This document shows positions 54,781-64,000 of a DNA stretch of 64,000 nt, piece by piece. The DNA lies in contig JAVSML010000969.1 of assembly GCA_038503035.1 (NCBI GenBank), positions 66,736 to 130,735 on the forward strand, written 5' to 3'. Every line of letters starts with the position of its first letter. Position 1 is the first letter of the stretch. The notes under the pieces are model-generated. The model did not search any database. It was not told the origin of the DNA and worked only from the letters and a program-made list of their open reading frames with translations. The translations under genes and the position numbers were made by a program. The stretch comes from Crocodylus rhombifer. Lineage: Eukaryota > Chordata > Crocodylia > Crocodylidae.

Positions 54781-57504
54781 TTGCAACAGCTCACTGAGAC
54801 AGTTAATTGTTGGGCGACATAGTCCAGCTAGGATGCCCTCTTCACAGAAGAGAGCTGGGACATGAGATGCCTGGAGTAAAGGTACCATGAAGCACCATCA
54901 TGGCATTTCCAAACTGAAATTCTTGGGCTTCAGCTGATATCTGGGGGAGCAGGGAGGGGAGTCTGTGGCAATATGGCAATCTTTTTTTTTTTTCTCTTTG
55001 CATTTCTGTTGCAATTTCTACAGAAAAAAAAATCTAACTGTTTCTCTCCATAGCTAGTTCAGTGGATGGAAGGAAGGGGAGAAAAGGCTGCAGATCTGTA
55101 TTTCCTGGAAATATTCTCTACAAAACCAATGTTTTTCCACTCAGGAAAAAAAAAAAGATCAATGCTACTATTTTCGAAGCAGAATTAAACACTCCAAGAA
55201 GTGCAGTTATTAAGGTAACAGCCCTTAGGTTCAACTAGAGGCTTTCAGCTTTTCTTCTCAACAAATGCATTATTGCAAAATAAGCACCACCAACAGACAG
55301 TACTCATCTCTTTCCCACTCGAGCTTCTGAAAAAAATGTTTCTAAATCTTTGTTCGCTGGGTCCTCAGAGTTGGGAGTTTGTGGTGGGAGGGAATAGAGG
55401 GGTCACCACCACAGTGACTGTGAATTAACAGTCAGCAGTGGTTCCCAGAAAATTTAGCTGTGTATATTAAAAAAAAATGAATCCATTGTCATGGTTCCGG
55501 ACTAGAGAAATAGGCAAATTTATGTCAGCATGTAATTTAATGTGCAAACCAGAACAAGAGTTCACCTTCAAATGAATGGTTGGGAAGCAACATACATTGA
55601 TATGTCCACATTTTAGCCATTTTTAAGATAAAGAGAGGCATTGAATTCTCTTACCATGAAGAATTTTGGATTTTAACTAGAGGTAGACTATACAATTGAA
55701 GAGACGGCTGTAACTGCACAGTGAAAAGAGCATCTTACTGTCAACAGTAAAACATTTAATAGCACTGTATGCTTATTCATAAGGAGGATAATCATACTAT
55801 TCTTGGGAAATCAAATGCTCCAACTAAATCAATGCCTCCAGTATTTACACAGCATCTTTGTATAGATTCACTCGAGAGATCCAATGCGTCAACAGTGCTT
55901 CCTAGAGGGTAGGATGGAAAGTCACCCAAATGTACCTAGGTGATTTAGAAGCACATACACCATTGACTGTTGATGAAAACTGCACTTCAAAATCCCTTAG
56001 GCAGGTGTGACAGTTCCTCTTGAATTCACATGCTACAGGAATAGCTGCTACCTTGAACTGCGTGTGACAGTTCACCGCATATTGTGTTAAAAGGCACCTT
56101 CTATAATTATCTACCCAGAGGGGAAGCCAGGCCTGGGGGGATGCAGGCTGCTGCCATGCCAATTGGCACAGCACAATCAGACCCCCACTCCCTGCTGCTC
56201 CAGATGCCCCCCTCAGTTATTCCACTGTATCAACTGTTCGTGAAGGATGCCAAGTGGCCATCCTCAGTGGCCAAAGTCATCTGTTCTTCAACTTTAGGCA
56301 AGTGCAGCATAGACATCTCCTACACCCTTCTAATATGGTTCAGCTGTGAGTCAAAGTGTAGGTACAGCCTCCAAGAAGAGTTCAATCATCCAGGCCCATT
56401 CATTCTTTGGCCTCTATTGAGATAGGCATCCATAGCACAACTAGTTAATGCCCTTGTTGTCTGTCTACTAAGTAGTGGAGATAGACCCTAGAAACAGAGC
56501 CTCCAGATTTTTTGCCAGGATTTCAGGACCATCAAAGAAGAGGATAACTCTTCACTTAATATATTGCATGCCAGGTGTTATGCTAAACCCAGTCCATCTT
56601 CAGGCAGGATTTTGGGAATCCAGTAATCCATGGACATCCATGCCATTCAGATATGATCAACAAGAAATTAATGACTACAAGCATTAAAACCAAAGACCTT
56701 GATCAAATAGTACACGGGGATATGACAGACTCTTTAAATCCTTAAAATGAGACAGACACTGTTTTAAAGAACAGGCTGTAATTCAAGCAAAAGCCACAAT
56801 GGAGGAAGCACAGTGCGAAATTCCTTAGCCCATGCTAAACACAAGGGTAATATTGATCCCTTCTCATCTTAACACTGATGAATCTCTGAAACACTGCCTC
56901 CCTACCTCCTCCCCAAAATGGCAAATGTGACTCTAAAAACCTCAGGTCTATCAAGGCACTTTCTCATGCTATTCATTTTCTATGCAGCCAGCACATCGCT
57001 AGGATATAGTAAGGCTTTTTCCATTTGTGGGGCTGGGGTAGGAGAGCAGAGCAAATCACTCATGAAAATGCTTCTGATTGCACCTTTTATTTCACACATT
57101 CAGGCATTCAGACAAAACAAAATTGTGCAGAAAAAAACTAATTTCATCTGCAGCGCAGTGCTATTATTACCATAATCCAGTAGTAAAGGGCAAACTTCAC
57201 AGCTTTGGTAAATACATTATAAAGCAGTCAGTTAAAATCCCAGCTCAGCAGCAGAATATCTGCACAGGCTCCAGATATACTTGCTTTTGCAAAAACAAGG
57301 TTTTGCAACATGAACGCCCCTTCACCTGCCACAGCCTAAAATTGGGTTTGAAGTTTCCCCTGAAATGCGAACTGTCCTCACTAACACTTGAGTGCATTAC
57401 CCATAACATAACATCCCCATTTTAAATCCCTCCCATTCTTTTACTATTCTTCACTGTGTATCTGAGTCTTCTTAGAAAGTAAAGTTCAATAGCCAGAGCA
57501 ATGA
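54781..57504. other. Unannotated stretch
   Basis: No gene or recognised repeat. It has several A/T homopolymers (around 54985, 55022 and 55146). Short frames without domains. Confidence 0.4.
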
Positions 57505-57633
57505 GGCAGGATTCAAGACACCTCAGGTCTATTGCCTTCTCTATCATGGACCTGCTGTGGGACCAGAGATAAATCACTTTCCCTCTCTGTGCTGACTTCC
57601 CTTTCCATCCTTTGTCTAACTTACCTACTTAGA
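57505..57633 (+). repeat. MIR-type SINE fragment, cut by a gap
   Basis: GAGGCAGGATTCAAGACACC, CTGCTGTGGGACCAGAGATA, AATCACTTTCCCTCTCTGTG and CTGACTTCCCTTTCCATCC follow MIR order. A 10-N gap (57634-57643) truncates it. Confidence 0.65.
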
Positions 57634-57643
57634 NNNNNNNNNN
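57634..57643. other. 10-N assembly gap
   Basis: Ten N; flanks show no inverted pairing. Confidence 0.98.
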
Positions 57644-60600
57644 CAATCCCAAATTGCACCATTTCAGAGGTCTTGTTGTAGGAGAGATTGGAAACAGGCA
57701 GTGACAGGGCTTGGGAGGGGCAGAGTAAGCTCCCAAAAGGGCACCCAATAATCAATTAGGTATGTAAATGGCACAGAGAGAAAAAAGATGTAGTCCTTCA
57801 TGGATCTGGAAAATAACCTCAGGCATACGGACTCAACTATATCAGATTTTCTCATACCTCATCATTATATGATTCCTCTTGGCTTTCATGACCATTGGAT
57901 GCCTACATCTATGTACACAGTCCCTTTCCCAGGCACCACTGTCTCCAGTTCCTTACTTCTGTGTTGACTAGAACTAAACCAATCCCCCAATCAAATTCTT
58001 ATCGTATCTATTCTCTGCATTTTGTCTCATCATTGCTCTCTTGTGCTTTATTCTCTATCTGGCATAAACATCCTTTCCCTGAGACAATGACCAGTGCTGT
58101 AAACATGGGGCCACATTTAGTCCTGGCTTTATTCAGCACAATAATACCAGGGAAGTTCATACATTTACATCAACTTGTGCCACACTTGAGTTTGGCAAAT
58201 TTCACTTTGATGCTGGGCCAATGGTTCCCAAACATCTCCATACATTTCCTACCGAACTGGTGGTTTCTAATCATTGTATATTGAGCTGCTGGTTCTCATC
58301 TAAGTACCCCAAATCTTATACTCATTTCAATGATCAATTCATTCTAGTAGATTATAAATAGATGAAGTCATTCTGGACAAACATCAAAGTAATATCAGTG
58401 ACAAGCATCATTGTTTGGGTCCATCACTGCAGAAAGTGTCCATCAAGTCAAATAGCAAAGAGTATTCCCACATGAAATGGAAGAGTCAGCCAAGTTGTCT
58501 TTATGCAAATCAGGAATCCCTGCCCCCTACAGGGATCCTTCCTAGCTAATTGTAGTGGTCAGAGGTGATCTTTGAAATACATCATCATACATTGACTTTA
58601 TGCTCAAAGGACAAATGCAAAGTTTCATACAGACCCTTTATAACAAACAGTATATCATGCATAATGCAATCATGCCTGTCCAATGCAGTAGCTTAAATAG
58701 CTCTGTTTATAAATGATAAATATAGGTGTATACATTTTGTATAACTTTACACCCTAGAAAGGTAAAAGTGTTTTGTTTGCATCAGCTCCAGATATATTGT
58801 TCTAATGTTTAATATCACTTTATCAAACAGAAATACTGTGGATGGTCATACAGGTGAACCGTGTAAATCAATAAAGACATTCTTGGTAAATCTTACCTTT
58901 AGTGCTACAAAGATCCAAGCAGTATCGTCCTTTTGTGCTGATCTTTTCCAAACTCAGTAAACTGTGTGTCACAGAAAGAAATGCTTCCCACCCAAGCAAC
59001 AGCAGAGAAATTACACTAAACTGGAAACAGTGAGATCTTCCCATATATTGTTAAGCCCTCAAAGCTCAGCTGTGTCAGAATAAATCCTACTCAGCCAACA
59101 GCAATGGGGGCTCCAGCAAAGGCATCCTTATGCTCCTTGGGCCCGAACTCAGAACATACCTGGTCTCGAGGAAGTTACAACTGAGCTTCTCATAGAAGTG
59201 AAGTAGACAGGGATCAAGAGACTGCTTCCTGCCTATCACAAGCCATCATTTCCTCTCCAAATCATCAGAAGGAGAAATCAGATACAGGGACTTTCAGTTT
59301 TGCCTTCAGAGGGTCTAGCGAACAGAAGTTCTGACTAAACATTACCTCATTTGGAAGGGGGTAAAAGAGTATGGACAAGTATTCCTTTTAACCAGCTTAA
59401 AAGGGGCAGAGAAATGGCAACTGGCAAGCAGTCATCAGCTGTTATGATCTTACTACACATTAACCCTCTAGGTATACAATTTACCTGAATCACCTGAACT
59501 TTGACCCTGAATGAAGCAGGGTTAAAAGTTGTAGTGATTTTGCTACACTTGTAGCACTACAGAATCATAAAGATGAAACAATTCTATCATAACAGCTTAT
59601 ATTAGTATCCTTTCACATCAATAATTGTTGGGTCTGTTTATACCAAACATTTTACCTGTGCTGTGGAGAAGCCCATGTACACTTTATTTTCTTGTGGGTT
59701 TGCAAAGCATACAAGATGTAACAAATGAGATCCCAAAAAAACCCAAACATCAATGCAGTCTCCTCAGTATTAGTGAATCCAGGCAAGCCTCCTTGAAGGG
59801 AACAACTCACATTAAAAGCAAAACCATGTTTCCTCCTGCATTAGACTGTGGAGAAAAACAATGGACTATGTCAGAGTAGAGGATACATCTACTGAAATCC
59901 ACCATAAAGTTCATGAAGAGCACGAAGAAAGCATAGCTGAAACACAGCACCTACACAAGAAATAAAAGTATGTCCATCTGGACAAATGTCAAGTTAAAGC
60001 AGAGGTCTGTTCCCAGTTCTAAAACTTAATCCAATAGGAGCAGAGCTGGATTTTTCTTTTTTTGGTGGTGTTGTTCATTCTCATCCTCTTTCTCATATGA
60101 TTAGGTAATCTCAGGGTTCAGCTGTCATTAAACCTCCAGCATCATAGATGATTCCATGCAGTGCGCCTCCAATGGCTGGAAGCTGAGATTGAAAGGCAAG
60201 AAATGAAATACAAATATTTAATGGCAAAAGGAATTAAATCAGTGGATGGGATTTCCAAAGGAAAATGATCAATTCTCTGCCCCTCAGTGTCTTGACTTAA
60301 AGGATACATTATGACTCTGTAGTCCCCAGCTCACAACTATTGCCTAGGAAATCCTCTAATACTGCATATGGCCACAGGAAAGTTAAACTGAGATTGGCAG
60401 GGAAAGCCAAGTGTCATGTCACCCAAAGCACATACTCAGTATTGTTCCCTATGGGCCAGCAAAAGTAAGGGCCATGCTTTCACTGCTCTGTGTGAGTTAC
60501 TGGACCCCATACAGAAACCACTAGGAGAATGTCACTGCCCTGCATAACTCCCCACCCCCCCACCTCACTCCCCATCCTTCCTCCCATTTAAAGACGCTTC

Positions 60601-63319
60601 AGACTGCCAATGGCCTTAATTTAAATGACAGTAATGTCCTAGGAATTGTGTTTAAGCAGAAGACAGGAGCCTGTATGGCTTCAAATCTATCCAGGGACTT
60701 CCTAGATAACAAAAGGAGAATCCACACAAACCAAAGCATTTGTGTGACAGAATTCTCCCTTTGCTGCCCACTCTTGTCCAAAGCCTAGATCTTGTGTCGT
60801 TAGCTCCTACAGTTTGCTCAAAATTATGTTCCCACCGTAAGTGATGCTGGCATTGCTGCTACAGAGGACAGGGGGCCAGGACCCAACAAGCTAATACAGG
60901 TTCTTGCTGGAGTCTGAGCAGTGATGTTGGGAGCAGTCTGCAAGATTTTTAACCTCCGTCTAGCACTGTCATATCAAATGGATGGTCTGTCCTAGTGTTT
61001 GCAGCTTTCATTGCCTTGTCATGTAATATGTTTTGGGGCCAGAGGCCACCCCAGTGCTTCTATCAATCCAGCTATGTGCCTTGTCTTATTGCATTAGTCC
61101 CTTATATTTCTGTCAGGCTTCAGTAGACAGTCAAGGATGTTTACTGATATCTACACAGTCAATTTCAGAGTGATCTTGGTACCAGTGACCCCTCTCTTTA
61201 CAAATCGCACTGGTTGAAGGCTATAATTATGGAATATAATTAGAAGTGGAGTTTAATTTAATGGAGGCAGCCACATGTTGAGAGCCCCAAGAGTCCACCA
61301 ACCTGCTGGCAATGAATCTGCCCAGCACCTGCCTGCTGTTGCTGCTGTTTTAGAGTACTTGAAGACATCCACATACTTGTCGCCACATGCCAATTGCACT
61401 GAGGATGGTCTGGACTAAACTGGTAGTCTCGCTTCAGACATTCACACTCCATCCAGTGCATACAGTGTTACTTCTGCAAACATATTTGGTCTAGAGATAT
61501 CCCTGAAGGGATCTACCAGGATTACGATACCAGGCAAAGCACTCACCCTTTCTTCTTCTGATCTAGCTAGTCTTGCCCATCCCTAACATGCATGCTTAGA
61601 AATACGAGGATAAGGTAGTGATCGCCTATAGGTTGAGAACCCCCATGCCAAAATAATCCAGGAGTAGGGAATATGCCTCTACTGACAAATGTACTGAGCT
61701 CATGACTCCACAGGTCATTTGATCCCTGTGCACTGGTCATCCTGCTGGATAATTGCTTTGTGTTAGTCATTTAAACAGAGGTGACTTTCACTTGAGAGAA
61801 CAGGCAGATAAATCCCCATAAGAGTCAAAGCCACCTAGGGGATTTGGACACACTGTTCCCATCAGAATTAATAGAATTTTGGCTTACAAATCCTCTTGGT
61901 ACTGTTACCAAGGGATCTGGGTTTTCCATTTCCCACAGAGAAATGCAGATTTTCCCCCTTGAAGCAGGACACTGCAGGTTTCGCCTTTTGCAAATAGCAC
62001 TGCAAGAGCTGCTTGCAAAAGAGAGGGGAACCCTAAGCCTTGTCTGCAGGGAGAGGGGAAAAGGGAGGGGGTGGATCCCGAGAACCTGAGTCCGCCAGGG
62101 CACCACACTGCAAGCCTGCAGCATGGGTCATGTGTTAATGTGCCAGGTGTGCAGCTTTTGGTGCTGCAAAGAGGTTTACGGTGCCACAAACTGCACATGC
62201 CTGCATGTCTGGATCCAGCCTTGGATTTCATGAGCTTAATGAATATAAGTAGCTAAGTGCATAAAATTCTAAGAGTAATCTGACTTGAGCACGATATTTT
62301 CAACTTTACCAGTGAGATCTGAATCTCAGTAGGCTAAAAAGAGGCATATAAGGTAGATTGCAGCATGATTTTGGTTGTCAGGGTGAGCAGTGTGAATCTG
62401 GATATTAAAGATCCCCAATCCCACATGCCAGGAGAAGAAGAGGGATACTAATGAAATGTGGCCCTAAGAAGTTTGGGATTTCTTTTCAGTTGTTCTTTGA
62501 TGATTGCAACAGGAAGAGAGGTAGAGAGACAAATCGGTATATACATTTGCTGTGGTTGGTGCTTCAGTAATGGAAATGAGCCTATAATGTTTTCTCTTGT
62601 GTGTGTCTGATCAAAAAACATTAAGAATCCAAGCTTGAACAAAATATTACAACCATTCACAGCTCAAAATAAATGAGAGCAAAGAGAAATATTCCAGAGT
62701 GCTGGGAACCTGGGTGAGAAGAGATTGTGAATTACCAAAAGATAACCACCTCCAACAAAACCAGGTCTGTAGCATAAATACCATAGCCCCAGTCTGTACA
62801 AAAACTTGATTCACCCAATAAAACCATTCAAGCCCAAAGCACTGCTGGAAATCAATCAGAGATGAAGGGGAATTTTTGAAGCAGCTTCCCAACTGCCTTG
62901 AGTGAGTATCCCAGCTCTCTTTCCTCCTCCCTGACATAAGAGAAACCAGGGAAAATGATGAGGTTTTTATAGCTCTCTGTGGTAAGCAGTTAATAACTCT
63001 CTGAGGCTATAGATCTGGGCTCCACTGCAGGGTTGGAATAATTCACAGTAAAATATGACTTTTCATTTATCATACTGACAATAAATACTTCCTGGTGGAG
63101 CCCAGGAAAGGTATGGGAGATGCGAATTCAGCCTTGTGGTCACCAAGTGGCTTTAGTTCAATGCAGCATATGTGAGTTGGGGCCACAGGCACTCAGGTAG
63201 GTCTTTTGCTTTCCACCCAATCTTCTGAGTGAAGGGGGTAGGGTGCTAAAGGCAACATGGGCACATTTTAATCAGGATGCTTTGTGCACAGCCATGTCAG
63301 GAGAAATAAATGCTTTATA
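57644..63319. other. Unannotated stretch
   Basis: No gene recognised in about 5.7 kb. The 129-residue frame at 57895-58284 and others have no familiar domain. About 61900-62230 is slightly GC-richer, without terminal repeats. Confidence 0.4.
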
Positions 63320-63472
63320 GCTTCATGGTTATGGGGCTGGTGAACTACATTCAAGAATTCTGGGTTTAATTCTTAACTATGACACAGACTCCATGAGTGG
63401 CTTTAGTCAAGCCACTTAATCTCTCTGCAACAAAATTTCCTGTCTATAAAGGCAAAAATAATAAGGTTTCCT
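63320..63472 (+). repeat. MIR-type SINE fragment
   Basis: GAATTCTGGGTTTAATTCTT, GAGTGGCTTTAGTCAAGCCA, CTTAATCTCTCTGCAACAAA, TTTCCTGTCTATAAAGGCAA and AATAATAAGGTTTCC match MIR order closely. Confidence 0.75.
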
Positions 63473-63499
63473 TTGTCTGTCCTTTTTGTGTAGACCAGT

Positions 63500-63865
63500 C
63501 AGTGGTTAGCAACCTTTCCAGGTGATGGGCTAGACTGACCCAGCTCAGGTCACCATGCAAGTATATATGCTTAACCATGATTCAAGCACCTACTTAGACA
63601 TCCAAATGTCTCTTGAAGGCATTCAGTCTTGCTGGGATCCTATGATTCCTGCTGACTTCCTGCCCCTGGGGCAGGGGGCTGGACTCAATGACCTTCTGAG
63701 GTCCCTTCCAGCCCTAATGTCTATGAAAGTCTGTGGGCAGGCCAGAACTAGGATCCACCCACCTGGCTGCAGCACAGGCAAAGCCCCACCACCACTGAAT
63801 GCCAATGAGCCCCTCTGGCTCCACAGGCCAGATCCAGTGGCACAAAGGGCCACTGGTTCCCTGGT
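63500..63865. mobile_element. Possible hAT-type remnant interrupted by CR1
   Basis: CAGTGGTTAGCAACCTTTCC at 63500 looks like a hAT left end, and ACAGGCCAGATCCAGTGGCA near 63823 has the interior wording of such MITEs. No matching right end or TSD was found. Confidence 0.35.
63628..63729 (+). mobile_element. CR1 LINE 3' end, severely 5'-truncated
   Basis: GCTGGGATCCTATGATTCC, CTGACTTCCTGCCCCTGGGG, CAGGGGGCTGGACTCAATGA, TCCCTTCCAGCCCTAATG and TCTATGAAAG match the tail of the 52760 element with a few substitutions. Any frame reading through it is incidental. Confidence 0.9.
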
Positions 63866-64000
63866 TTTTACTGTAAACAGAAGTGTGTGGAACTTATCAA
63901 ACTCAGTGTTTATGGGCCCCTGATTGGGGATTAGGTCCTAGTGGGGCCTTGATTTAGGATTTGGCTTCCAGGTACTGCTTTAATTCAAATACTAATAATT

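Noticed and set aside
57895..58284. 129-residue frame as a host exon
   Set aside because: No recognisable domain or convincing splice sites; AT-rich context and chance length.
1..64000. CRISPR arrays, tRNA, rRNA or bacterial-type operons
   Set aside because: None seen. The sequence is a vertebrate repeat landscape.

Overview
The window reads as non-coding vertebrate nuclear DNA from a reptile, most likely a crocodilian (a turtle is the main alternative). The lineage call rests on the repeat mix. There are CR1 LINEs of very different ages, one with an uninterrupted reverse-transcriptase reading frame. Old MIR/L2-type fragments are still readable. hAT-type elements with 8-bp target-site duplications (TSDs) occur, together with several DNA elements ending in GGGTG(Y/C)RYCTACAC that resemble the MITEs known from crocodilians. 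I saw no L1 or Alu. I recognise no host protein-coding gene, tRNA, rRNA or CRISPR array. Apart from the CR1 frames, the open frames are short, low-complexity or inside repeats, and none shows a credible exon.

Layout. 48-1211: hAT-like GC-rich element with a gap and a fourfold internal unit. 1.2-7.9 kb: sparse AT-rich DNA with MIR pieces and a MITE at 4459-4930. 7995-9039: solo LTR carrying a nested CR1 tail. 11305-12473: decayed CR1 on the minus strand. 12812-13308: MITE. 13.5-13.9 and 17.9-18.1 kb: older CR1 pieces. 18306-19383: two back-to-back long imperfect palindromes. 20970-22258: 1.3-kb MITE-like element with a foldback core. 22.6-24.06 kb: third GC-rich island with long inverted repeats. 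24373-24628: short MITE. About 25.2 and 36.5 kb: two probable LTR remnants. 26.3 kb: inverted repeat. 30137-30323: small hAT MITE. 37.4 kb: tandem duplication. 38011-38406: three consecutive hairpins. 47286-48983: 1.7-kb hAT-like element with a foldback core. 52760-54780: near-intact CR1. 63.5-63.9 kb: CR1 tail in a possible hAT remnant. The rest is unremarkable intergenic or intronic sequence.

The most distinctive theme is that most of the GC-rich islands are non-autonomous DNA elements, or probable ones, with long imperfect inverted repeats inside them. Two islands 5 kb apart share an identical 16-mer at hairpin borders. No gene system was found; the interest lies in this foldback repeat family and in the young CR1. 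All similarity statements are by eye; nothing was aligned or searched by software.
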